DNA of 64,000 bases from Planctomyces sp. SH-PL62. GTDB taxonomy: Bacteria > Planctomycetota > Planctomycetia > Planctomycetales > Planctomycetaceae. Of this stretch, positions 54,018 to 60,949 are shown piece after piece. The stretch lies in assembly GCA_945893045.1 (NCBI GenBank), contig CAMDEA010000001.1, positions 1-64,000 on the forward strand, in the 5' to 3' direction. Each line of letters opens with the position of its first letter. Position 1 is the first letter of the stretch. The position numbers and the translations under genes are program-made. The notes below the pieces were generated by a model that searched no databases, had not been told where the DNA came from, and saw only the letters and a list, made by a program, of their open reading frames with translations.

Positions 54018-54084
54018 GTAGCCACGCTCGCCAAGAGCGTGGGAGTCTTCACGGAAAACCCACGCTCTTAGCGAGCGTGGCTAC
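54018..54084. repeat. REPIN-like element, second copy of the 52761 family
   Basis: Arms 54018-54043 and 54059-54084 match with one mismatch. They share the GTAGCCACGCTCGCCAAGAG arm with 52761-52824. The right arm's CTAC supplies the TAG stop of the leftward gene that follows. Confidence 0.9.
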
Positions 54085-54680
54085 TCGGTCTTCTGAAGGT
54101 CGGCGAAGTCTCGCCGCACTTGCTCGATCCGCAGGCGATACTGCTCGGCGTCGCCGAAGTCGAGAAAGTGGGCATAGCGGCTATGTCTGGCTTTCAGCCC
54201 GATCGCATGTTTGACGGGACACCAGTATTGCTCGGTGCGGCCGGCGATCTCCTGCACATAGGCCAGCACTCCGTTGGCGTATTCGCAATAGCCGCAATTC
54301 AATCGCTCCAATGGATTGAGATACTTCAGCAGGCGGCGGTCCATGACGACGTAATCGCTCCGCCGCACTTTGGGGATGCCATACACCGGGAAGCAACACC
54401 ACTGAAAAACGCTGGCCGTCAGGTGCAACAGAACGACGGGCACAAGCACCACCCAGATGAATGGCGTGGTGAGAACATTGAACAGGCTCGACTCACGCAC
54501 ATAATTCGCCACCGTCTTGGCCAGCTTGCGATGCTGCGCGATGACAGCGGCCGTGAAGTGGGCCTTCTTGTCACGCACTTCGTAGCTGAACTCCGCTTCC
54601 TTCTTCTTGATTTCCGCCACGAGTTCGTGTTCGAGTTGCTGAATCTTTTCGAGCAGTACAGAGAGTTTGTCGGTCATCAT
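54081..54680 (-). CDS. Conserved-looking membrane protein of unknown function
   Basis: About 199 residues from the first ATG of an MM pair at 54680. The first 70 residues are helical and charged (coiled-coil-like: LLEKIQQLEHELVAEIKKKEAEF). One hydrophobic stretch follows (PFIWVVLVPVVLLHLTASVFQWCCF). After it comes a compact soluble region with a striking C-x-x-C/His block, LERLNCGYCEYANGVLAYVQ then YWCPVKHAIG, that may bind metal or a cofactor. No family was recognised. Its stop lies in a REPIN arm. Confidence 0.7.
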   Translation of the reverse strand: MMTDKLSVLLEKIQQLEHELVAEIKKKEAEFSYEVRDKKAHFTAAVIAQHRKLAKTVANYVRESSLFNVLTTPFIWVVLVPVVLLHLTASVFQWCCFPVYGIPKVRRSDYVVMDRRLLKYLNPLERLNCGYCEYANGVLAYVQEIAGRTEQYWCPVKHAIGLKARHSRYAHFLDFGDAEQYRLRIEQVRRDFADLQKTE

Positions 54681-54782
54681 GGACTTTCGGAGAACGGCAG
54701 GACTGTTGTGCGGCACGAAAAGAGGCCCGGCGTTTGGAAACGCCGGGCCTGCGGACTTCGCTTCGGCAACAGCATACCGCCG

Positions 54783-55280
54783 TCACAGCGGAACTGGCGC
54801 GACGAAATTCTCAGTCGCATGGGCCATGACCTGCACCGCTCGCGAGCGAATGGTGAGCACCGGACAATCGGCGGTGCGGACGACCTTCTCGGCGATGCTC
54901 CCCAGGACGGCGTGCTTCAAGCCCGTGTGGCCGTGCGTGCCGATGACGATGATGTCGATGGCGTGCTGCCGCGCGTAGGTCGTGATCTCGTCGGCGACAT
55001 TGCCGACTCGAACCTTCCGCACGATCGCCTTCCCTTTCGACCAGATGGCGTCGGGAATCTCAGCGAGGATATTCTCGGCACCGTCCACGATCTCCGCGAT
55101 GTGTTCGGGCTTGGCCCACAGAGTAACCGCCGTGTAAGGCATCATGCTCGTCAGGTCGTGGAGCACATGCAACACATGCAACTCGGCACCAAACTGGTCC
55201 GCCAGATCACACGCATAGTGAGCGGCCGCCTTGGTGGCCTCGCTGAAATCCGTCGGGTAGAGAATGCGTCGAACCTGCAT
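54783..55280 (-). CDS. Universal stress protein (UspA family)
   Basis: A 165-residue Usp domain from the ATG at 55280. Features are the RRILYPTDFSEATKAAAHYA first strand and helix, LHVLHVLHDL, and the ATP-type signature IGTHGHTGLKHAVLGSIAEKV (G-x2-G-x9-G-S). It is likely ATP-binding and expressed under growth arrest or oxygen stress. It lies in a leftward group beside three Hsp20 genes, which is typical of dormancy or hypoxia clusters. A REPIN sits between it and the first Hsp20. Confidence 0.95.
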   Translation of the reverse strand: MQVRRILYPTDFSEATKAAAHYACDLADQFGAELHVLHVLHDLTSMMPYTAVTLWAKPEHIAEIVDGAENILAEIPDAIWSKGKAIVRKVRVGNVADEITTYARQHAIDIIVIGTHGHTGLKHAVLGSIAEKVVRTADCPVLTIRSRAVQVMAHATENFVAPVPL

Positions 55281-55299
55281 GGGATGCCTTTCACGATTT

Positions 55300-55360
55300 G
55301 TAGGATGGGCACTCTTGCCCGTCCGTTCGACATCGAGGACGGGCAAGAGTGCCGTCCTAC
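55300..55360. repeat. REPIN-like element, GTAG/CTAC ends
   Basis: Left arm 55300-55324 (GTAGGATGGGCACTCTTGCC...) and right arm 55337-55360 are inverted with a one-base indel and one substitution. The arm matches the half-element at 19114-19137. Confidence 0.85.
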
Positions 55361-55375
55361 TTGTGGTCAGATCGC

Positions 55376-55864
55376 TCAGCTCGCTTTGACGCTGATCTTC
55401 TGGCCGCGACCTTCTTTGGTCTTCGGGATCGAGACGGTCAGCACGCCGTTCTTGTACTTCGCATCGACTTTGCTTTTGTCGATCCCATCGGGCAGCGTCA
55501 GCGATTCATAGCACTCACGCTCTTCGTGATATTCGCTCCCTTTTTCTTTCGACTCCTTCTTGTGCTTGGCGCGCAGCGTCAGCCGATCGCCAGCCAGGCT
55601 GAGATCAAAATCCTCCGCTTCGAAGCCAGGGGCCTCCGCTTTCAGGACGACTTTGTCGTCCTGGTCATCCAGTTCCAGGCCCCACTTCCAGCCGTTGCCG
55701 TTCTGCGGAGCCAACGCCGGCCAGTTCTCCGAAAAGTCTTCAAACAGTTCGTCGAACTCGTTGCGCATGCGGCGCAGCACCGACGGGAAATCTTGCAGCG
55801 TGGCCACGCTGCCGCCGTTGCCGTTGCCTGCCTTTTTCTTTTTCCAGGGGATCAGGTTCATCAT
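55376..55864 (-). CDS. Small heat-shock protein Hsp20, copy 1
   Basis: A 162-residue Hsp20/alpha-crystallin chaperone from the first of two adjacent ATGs (55864), with AAGGAG 3 bases upstream. The alpha-crystallin domain covers about 60-160: DDKVVLKAEAPGFEAEDFDLS, DRLTLRAKHKKES, and the final KNGVLTVSIPKTKEG before KISVKAS. A short low-complexity stretch (NGNGG) lies in the N-terminal tail. ATP-independent holdase that keeps stressed proteins soluble. First of three Hsp20 genes on this strand, each separated by about 100-200 bases. Confidence 0.95.
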   Translation of the reverse strand: MMNLIPWKKKKAGNGNGGSVATLQDFPSVLRRMRNEFDELFEDFSENWPALAPQNGNGWKWGLELDDQDDKVVLKAEAPGFEAEDFDLSLAGDRLTLRAKHKKESKEKGSEYHEERECYESLTLPDGIDKSKVDAKYKNGVLTVSIPKTKEGRGQKISVKAS

Positions 55865-55966
55865 TCGCTCCTTGGTTGAGGTTGAGAAAATCTCGATCGT
55901 CGTGGTCGAGCACACTCGACCGCAGGTTCATTTCACACTCGCTTCACAAGCAGCGTGCCATGTCAG

Positions 55967-56085
55967 TGACCCCACCGAGCTTGCCTCGGTGGTTTCCAGG
56001 CTTCTGCACTACGGAGTTGAGATTTCGAGCGCAGAGGCTCGTAGTGCAAAAGCCCAATTCCACCGAGGCAAGCTCGGTGGGGTCA
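55967..56085. repeat. Large nested inverted repeat between Hsp20 genes
   Basis: Outer arms TGACCCCACCGAGCTTGCCT... (55967 on) and its complement ending GGTGGGGTCA (56085). Each holds an internal CCACCGAG...CTCGGTGG hairpin, and inner CACTAC...GTAGTG halves face the centre. Confidence 0.8.
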
Positions 56086-56099
56086 GGACAAAAAACAGA

Positions 56100-56510
56100 T
56101 CAGCTCGCTTTGACGGTGATCTTCTGCGACTTCACCCGTTCGTGTTTGGGCAGATGCACGGTCAGCACGCCGAGCTTCGTTTCGGCCGCCAGCTTCGTCG
56201 CGTCGATCTCCACCGGGATGGAGAACGAGCGATGGAAGTCGCCGATGCCGTACTCCGCGTTGAAGTACTCGGTCGGTTGCGGACGCGGAGTCACCTTGCC
56301 ATGCAGCGTGAGCGTGCCGCGTTCAAATCGCAGATCGACATCCTCGGCTTTGACGCCGGGCATGTCGCACTGCAACACGATTTCTTCCGGGGTCTCGAAC
56401 AGATCGACGCGCGGCGTGTAGGTCACTTCGCTCGTCGCTGCCGGAGCAACATTGGCTTTCGTGGCACAGAGTTCCGTTGGCGGTTTCTTCGCCACAGCAG
56501 TATCAGCCAT
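56100..56510 (-). CDS. Small heat-shock protein Hsp20, copy 2
   Basis: A 136-residue Hsp20 from the ATG at 56510 with AAAGGAG about 8 bases upstream. The alpha-crystallin domain covers about 30-136: YTPRVDLFETPEEIVLQCDMPGVKAEDVDL, GTLTLHGKV, FHRSFSIPVEID and the closing LGVLTVHLPKHERVKSQKITVKAS. The N-terminal arm is short and alanine-rich. Differs clearly from its two neighbours, so the three are old duplicates or specialised forms rather than a recent tandem. Confidence 0.95.
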   Translation of the reverse strand: MADTAVAKKPPTELCATKANVAPAATSEVTYTPRVDLFETPEEIVLQCDMPGVKAEDVDLRFERGTLTLHGKVTPRPQPTEYFNAEYGIGDFHRSFSIPVEIDATKLAAETKLGVLTVHLPKHERVKSQKITVKAS

Positions 56511-56540
56511 GAGAGGTCTCCTTTGAGAAGAGGATTTGAT

Positions 56541-56623
56541 GTTTAACCCCAACGCCATCGGCGTGGGCGTGAGTGGCATCACGTCAGACAACTTCGCGCA
56601 CGCCGATGGCGTGGCGGTTAAAC
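56541..56623. repeat. Paired palindrome with GTTTAACC ends
   Basis: Arms 56541-56568 and 56596-56623 match at 25 of 28 positions, with an internal ACGCC-atc-GGCGT hairpin in each. It lies between Hsp20 copies 2 and 3. Confidence 0.75.
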
Positions 56624-56628
56624 GGTGT

Positions 56629-57084
56629 CTACTCGGCTTTGACGGTGATCTTGGTCGGCTTGGCCGCCGGGCTGATGGGCAACTTGATCGAGAGGACTCC
56701 TTGATCGAGCCGAGCCTCGACCTTGTTGGCCACCACGCTGGTGGGCAGAGCAATCGTGCGCTCAAAGTTTCCGCAGGGACGCTCTTGGCGATACCAGTCC
56801 GCCTGTGCCGGCTGACACGCTGCGCGAGAACCCTTGACCGAGAGTTGGTCTTCACCGAGGACGGTGATCTCCAGATCTTCGAGTTTGATCCCCGGCAGTT
56901 CGGCTTCGACGTACACGGTCTCGTCGTCTTCCCACAGATTCATCGCGGGGTACGAGACCGCCAGCGCCGGCCGAGTTGGCGCGGTCGCGCCCCACCGACC
57001 AAAGACTTGGTCCATCTCCTGTCGAAACTGATTCATCTCATCCCAAATCGTGCTGGCGGGTCGCCAGGGTGCTAAGAGATTCAT
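56629..57084 (-). CDS. Small heat-shock protein Hsp20, copy 3
   Basis: A 151-residue Hsp20 from the ATG at 57084, with GGAGGAAGAC just upstream. The N-terminal arm (APWRPASTIWDEMNQFRQEMDQVFGRWG) is typical of Hsp20 class A proteins. The alpha-crystallin domain has ETVYVEAELPGIKLEDLEIT, GNFERTIALPTSVVANKVEA and GVLSIKLPISPAAKPTKITVKAE. First gene of the leftward chaperone group; the 180 bases to its right may hold a shared promoter with the small lipoprotein gene next to it. Confidence 0.95.
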   Translation of the reverse strand: MNLLAPWRPASTIWDEMNQFRQEMDQVFGRWGATAPTRPALAVSYPAMNLWEDDETVYVEAELPGIKLEDLEITVLGEDQLSVKGSRAACQPAQADWYRQERPCGNFERTIALPTSVVANKVEARLDQGVLSIKLPISPAAKPTKITVKAE

Positions 57085-57264
57085 GTCTTCCTCCAATGGA
57101 ACTGAGTGAGGGGCTGGCCCAAGCGCGGGCCTGAGAATTCACAGCCCAACCCGCAGCGTCGCGAGGTGCGCGATGCTTCCTTTTCTGGTGTGCGGTTCGG
57201 ACTGCACGGCGGGCCGAGTCGCAAGTGATGTGCCGAATTTGCCGGTTCAACGAAACGGCTTCGA

Positions 57265-57555
57265 TCAGTCGGCCTTCTTCTCAGGAGTCGTTTCAGGCTT
57301 GGCACCGTCAGCGGGCTTCTTCTCTTCAGGCTCCGTCTTCTTCTCGGCGTCCTCGGATTTCTTTTCACCACTGGCCGGTGCGGCCTCGTCGGGTTTCTTC
57401 ACTTCCTCCTTGCCGTTGGCCACTTTCTTTTCCGGCGTCGCACTCACCGCGGGAGGCGATGTGGAGGGTGTCACCATCGGCTCCGGTTTGCATCCGAAAC
57501 CAACGGCCGTGATCAGGCCGAGCGAGAAAATCAATCTGGCGGGGAAGCGAGTCAT
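57265..57555 (-). CDS. Small charged lipoprotein
   Basis: A 96-residue protein with a lipoprotein signal peptide (PARLIFSLGLITAVGFGC). The mature part is low-complexity and rich in Lys, Glu, Pro and Ala (EKKSEDAEKKTEPEEKKPA), so it is probably disordered and envelope anchored. GAGGAG precedes the ATG at 57555. It is divergent from the malic enzyme gene and not a member of a family that I recognise. Such low-complexity lipoproteins are common in planctomycetes. Confidence 0.75.
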   Translation of the reverse strand: MTRFPARLIFSLGLITAVGFGCKPEPMVTPSTSPPAVSATPEKKVANGKEEVKKPDEAAPASGEKKSEDAEKKTEPEEKKPADGAKPETTPEKKAD

Positions 57556-57760
57556 CACAAGTCTCCTCAAAGAAGTGGTGTTGGCCGTGTCGAGACGTGC
57601 TCGGCGGAAAGCGGCGATCGTACGGCGATGCAAAGCCAGGACCACTTCGGCCCCGACATTGCATTGCAGTCCCGAGACGAGTTGTCGAAGGCGGAATCCT
57701 ATGTCGCACGGATGCGCGCTGCGTGCGGATGTGCTCGGACCATTCAAAGAAAGGGCTCAC

Positions 57761-59125
57761 ATGCCCACCAATGACGAACTTCTTGCGAAGGCCAAGCAAC
57801 CGGCGGAGGACGCGATGCGGTTGCATCCGTTCTACCGAGGCAAGATTCAGATCGCTCCGAAGTGTCCGATCCGCAGCCTGGCCGATTTTGCAATCTGGTA
57901 CACGCCAGGCGTGGCCGCGCCGTGCAAAGCAATCCAGGCCAATCCCGATTTGGTTTATGAGCACACGAACAAAGCCAACTCGATCGCCATCGTTTCCGAC
58001 GGCACGCGCGTGCTCGGCCTGGGGGACATCGGCCCTGAAGCGGGACTGCCGGTGATGGAAGGCAAAGCGTTGTTGTTCAAGCATCTCGGCGGAGTCGATG
58101 CCGTGCCGCTGTGTGTGCGCGCGAAAGACCCCGAAGACTTCATCCGCGTGGTCAAAGCACTCGAACCGTCATTCGGCGGCATCAATCTGGAAGACATCGC
58201 GCAGCCCAAGTGCTTTCAAATCCTCGATCGACTGCGGCGTGAGATGGATATCCCCGTCTGGCACGACGATCAACAGGGGACGGCCACCGTCCTGCTGGCC
58301 GGACTGATCAACGCGCTGAAAGTCGTTGGGAAGCAGCTACCCAACATCCGCGTGGCGATCATCGGTGCCGGGGCCGCGAGCGTCGCGACACTGCGCTTGC
58401 TGGAAGTCAGTGGCCTGAACGCGCGACGGACAATCGTCTGCGACAGCAAGGGAACCCTGCACCGCCAACGTCACGACATCGCCGACCAGCAGGCGCGCTT
58501 TCCCGACAAGTGGCGGATTTGCACGACGACCAATGAAGACGGCCTCACGGGAGGCATCGCCGAGGCGCTGCGCGGGGCCGATGTCTGCATTGCCTTCTCG
58601 GCACCCGGTCCTGAAATCATTCGCCCGGAATGGATCAAGACGATGGCGGCCGATGCGATCGTCTTCGCCTGCGCGAATCCAATTCCGGAGATCTGGCCGT
58701 GGGAGGCTCGCGAAGCCGGAGCACGCATCGTGGCCACGGGCCGCAGTGATTTTCCGAATCAGGTCAATAACTCGCTGGGCTTTCCGGGTCTGTTTCGCGG
58801 CACGTTGGACGTGCGTGCTCGCACGATTACGGACGAGATGGCGCTCGCTGCCGCGCATGAACTGGCCCAAGCCGCTCAGGAACGCGGGCTGCACGAGGAA
58901 CGCATTCTGCCGAGCATGGAAGATTGGGAAGTGGTTCCGCGCGTCGCCGTCGCCACCGCGATGCAGGCGCAGAGGCAAGGAGTCGCTCGGCTGTCGAAGT
59001 CCGCCGAGCAACTGCTGTCCGATGCGACTGCCATGATCCAACTTGCTCGCGAGATGGCTCGCGTGTTGCAGAGCGAAGAGATCATCCGCCCGGTTCCGGA
59101 AATCGCACGCATCGGACACTCTTGA
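57761..59125 (+). CDS. NAD(P)-dependent malic enzyme
   Basis: A 454-residue malic enzyme, which converts malate to pyruvate, CO2 and NAD(P)H. The ATG at 57761 is preferred; the long upstream frame has no family sequence. Motifs: the Tyr in IWYTPGVAAPCKAI, the divalent-metal and Lys region around LGLGDIGPEAGLPVMEGKA, VWHDDQQGTATVLLAG, and the nucleotide loop IIGAGAASVATLRLL. The phosphotransacetylase-like C-terminal domain of long malic enzymes is absent. It leads the rightward half of the stress cluster, followed closely by HPF and CBS genes. Confidence 0.95.
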   Translation: MPTNDELLAKAKQPAEDAMRLHPFYRGKIQIAPKCPIRSLADFAIWYTPGVAAPCKAIQANPDLVYEHTNKANSIAIVSDGTRVLGLGDIGPEAGLPVMEGKALLFKHLGGVDAVPLCVRAKDPEDFIRVVKALEPSFGGINLEDIAQPKCFQILDRLRREMDIPVWHDDQQGTATVLLAGLINALKVVGKQLPNIRVAIIGAGAASVATLRLLEVSGLNARRTIVCDSKGTLHRQRHDIADQQARFPDKWRICTTTNEDGLTGGIAEALRGADVCIAFSAPGPEIIRPEWIKTMAADAIVFACANPIPEIWPWEAREAGARIVATGRSDFPNQVNNSLGFPGLFRGTLDVRARTITDEMALAAAHELAQAAQERGLHEERILPSMEDWEVVPRVAVATAMQAQRQGVARLSKSAEQLLSDATAMIQLAREMARVLQSEEIIRPVPEIARIGHS

Positions 59126-59148
59126 GCCAGACGAAAGGAGCAGCACTC

Positions 59149-59712
59149 ATGCAAGTCCCCCCACAAATCAGTTTCCGCAACATGGAACGCTTCGAGGACA
59201 TCGACGCCCAGGTTCGGGACAAAGTCGCCAAGCTTGAAGAGTTTTGCGATTGCATCACGAGTTGCCATGTGGTGATCGAAGCTCCGCATCAGCATCATCG
59301 CCAAGGCAACCAGTATCGCGTCCGCATTCAGATCGCCGTGCCGCACAAAGAGTTGGTCGTCGATCGGCAACCACCCCTACGGCAATCGGCTGAGGATCTT
59401 CGCGTCGCTGTGCGTGAGGCGTTCGCCAATATGCGGCGACAACTCGAAGACTACATTCGCCAGCTTCGCGGCCACACGAAACAGCACGCCGAGTCGGACC
59501 ACGGTCAGGTGAAGAAATTCTTCCCCGAAGCGGACTACGGCTTCATCGAAAGCTCCGACGGGCGCGAAGTCTTCTTTCACGCCAACAGCCTTCTGGACAA
59601 CCACGACGGGCTAAAACACGGAACGGAGGTCCGCTACGTCGAAGAGGCGGGCGAAAAGGGACCACAAGCGACGTCGATCCGCATTGTGGGACAACACCAC
59701 CATCTGTCTTGA
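59149..59712 (+). CDS. Ribosome hibernation factor (HPF) fused to cold-shock domain
   Basis: A 187-residue fusion. Residues about 1-110 are an HPF/RaiA-type domain (ISFRNMERFEDIDAQVRDKVAKLEEF, then VRIQIAVPHKELVV), which binds the 30S decoding centre of idle ribosomes. Residues about 118-184 are a cold-shock-like domain: HGQVKKFFPEADYGFIESSDGREVFFHANSL, with KKFF and GFI and VFFH as RNA-binding motifs. It starts 23 bases after the malic enzyme stop with AAAGGAG upstream. It probably inactivates ribosomes in stationary phase. No long-HPF dimerization tail is seen. Confidence 0.9.
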   Translation: MQVPPQISFRNMERFEDIDAQVRDKVAKLEEFCDCITSCHVVIEAPHQHHRQGNQYRVRIQIAVPHKELVVDRQPPLRQSAEDLRVAVREAFANMRRQLEDYIRQLRGHTKQHAESDHGQVKKFFPEADYGFIESSDGREVFFHANSLLDNHDGLKHGTEVRYVEEAGEKGPQATSIRIVGQHHHLS

Positions 59713-59858
59713 GAGTGGCCTCGTCGGTCGTGGTGCTGCGCGAATCCGCAAGCAGTTGGACTAAGCCAACACCGATGGCACGCCGAATGCGACACACCGA
59801 AAGACGGCGGCTCTTGTTTGATCATTCACGCGTGTCACATTTCGCAGGAGACAAACCC

Positions 59859-60386
59859 ATGCTGACTGCATCTCGAAAAGCCAAACTGAAACCGGGTTCC
59901 ATCACGGCTGCGGACATCATGAGTCGCAATCTTTTGACCGTCTCGCCGACCGACAAGCTCTCCGAAGCCCTGCAGGTGATGGTCGAGAATCACGTCACCG
60001 GATTACCCGTGGTCGATCGCAAAGGTTGTTGCGTGGGAGTGATCACGGCCACGGACATCCTGACCTACGAGCAATCTCATTCGGACGAGGCCGAAGAAGC
60101 CAACGCCGAATGGAGTCGCTATTTCGATCAAGAAGCCGGCCGCTGGGAGAGTCTGCGAGCTTCGGCATTCGCGCTGGAACACTTCGGGCACATCGCGGTC
60201 AACGAGGTCATGAACACCAACGTCATTTCGGTGCCGAGCGACGCGCCCGTGGAAGACATCGCCCGGCTCATGGTCGAGCAGGAAATTCACCGCGTCATCG
60301 TGGTCGATCGAACGCAGCACCTGCTGGGTGCCGTCTCCGCGATCGACATTGTCCAACTTGTGGCGGACAGCACGTTATCCAACTGA
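59859..60386 (+). CDS. CBS-domain pair protein
   Basis: A 175-residue protein made of two CBS motifs and no other domain. CBS1 is about residues 14-75 (ITAADIMSRNLLTVSPTDKLSEALQVMVENHVTGLPVVD), and CBS2 is about 115-175 (VNEVMNTNVISVPSDAPVEDIARLMVEQEIHRVIVVD). Such pairs bind adenine nucleotides and often act as energy sensors. GCAGGAG precedes the ATG. It follows HPF with a gap of 146 bases, and belongs with the stress and dormancy genes of this cluster. Confidence 0.93.
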   Translation: MLTASRKAKLKPGSITAADIMSRNLLTVSPTDKLSEALQVMVENHVTGLPVVDRKGCCVGVITATDILTYEQSHSDEAEEANAEWSRYFDQEAGRWESLRASAFALEHFGHIAVNEVMNTNVISVPSDAPVEDIARLMVEQEIHRVIVVDRTQHLLGAVSAIDIVQLVADSTLSN

Positions 60387-60447
60387 CCTACGAACACGGG
60401 CTTGATGGAAAGCCCAAGTTGCCCGGTCCCCGGAATAGGAGAGAGTC

Positions 60448-60870
60448 ATGAAAAGGTTCATCGGGATTCTCGTGGCGTTGTTGCTCGTTACAGGGTTTGT
60501 GATCGCGGAACGAGTCGAGGCCCAAAAGACCAAAGGCAAGACACGCGCGGCTTCGACCAAACATCTGATGGTCGGCTTGGTCGCGTCGAATTGCGGACAC
60601 TTAAGGAAGGATCTTGAAGCCGCCGACATCAATTGGGACCACATCACCTTGCATGCCTCGTTGCTGAATGAAGCGGGACACTTGCTGATGGACGATGGCC
60701 GCTGCCCGGACAGCGAATGGGCGAAGGCCGCCAAAGCACTACAGGCGCAGAGTGCCGCAGTCGTGGCGGCCTCCACGAAGGACGACGTGGCCGGCGCGAA
60801 AGCCGCGTTCACGGAACTGACGGCGCAAAGCTGCGCGATCTGTCATACGGCACACAAACCAAAGTCGTAA
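60448..60870 (+). CDS. Exported monohaem c-type cytochrome
   Basis: A 140-residue exported protein with signal peptide KRFIGILVALLLVTGFVIA and AGGAGAGAG upstream of the ATG. A single CAICH haem site lies near the C-terminus (SCAICHTAHKP), as in cytochrome c' four-helix proteins. The helix-rich body (HLRKDLEAADINWDHITLHASLLNEAGHLL split in two) fits that fold. Its redox partner is unknown. It follows the CBS gene by 61 bases. Confidence 0.88.
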   Translation: MKRFIGILVALLLVTGFVIAERVEAQKTKGKTRAASTKHLMVGLVASNCGHLRKDLEAADINWDHITLHASLLNEAGHLLMDDGRCPDSEWAKAAKALQAQSAAVVAASTKDDVAGAKAAFTELTAQSCAICHTAHKPKS

Positions 60871-60892
60871 ATGGAGTCGCATTGAAGGTTCT

Positions 60893-60918
60893 GTCGCCAC
60901 GCTCGCCAGGAGCGTGGG
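60893..60918. repeat. Single REP-like arm
   Basis: GTCGCCACGCTCGCCAGGAG and following bases repeat the arm of the 52761 and 54018 elements, with GTCG instead of GTAG. The inverted partner arm is absent. It lies between the cytochrome and the molybdenum hydroxylase gene. Confidence 0.75.
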
Positions 60919-60949
60919 TTTTCCGCAGACCATTGGGAGTCAGTCACCG

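Noticed and set aside
54120-55511. 463-codon plus-strand frame
   Set aside because: Runs antisense through a membrane protein, UspA and part of an Hsp20, all of which have family motifs.
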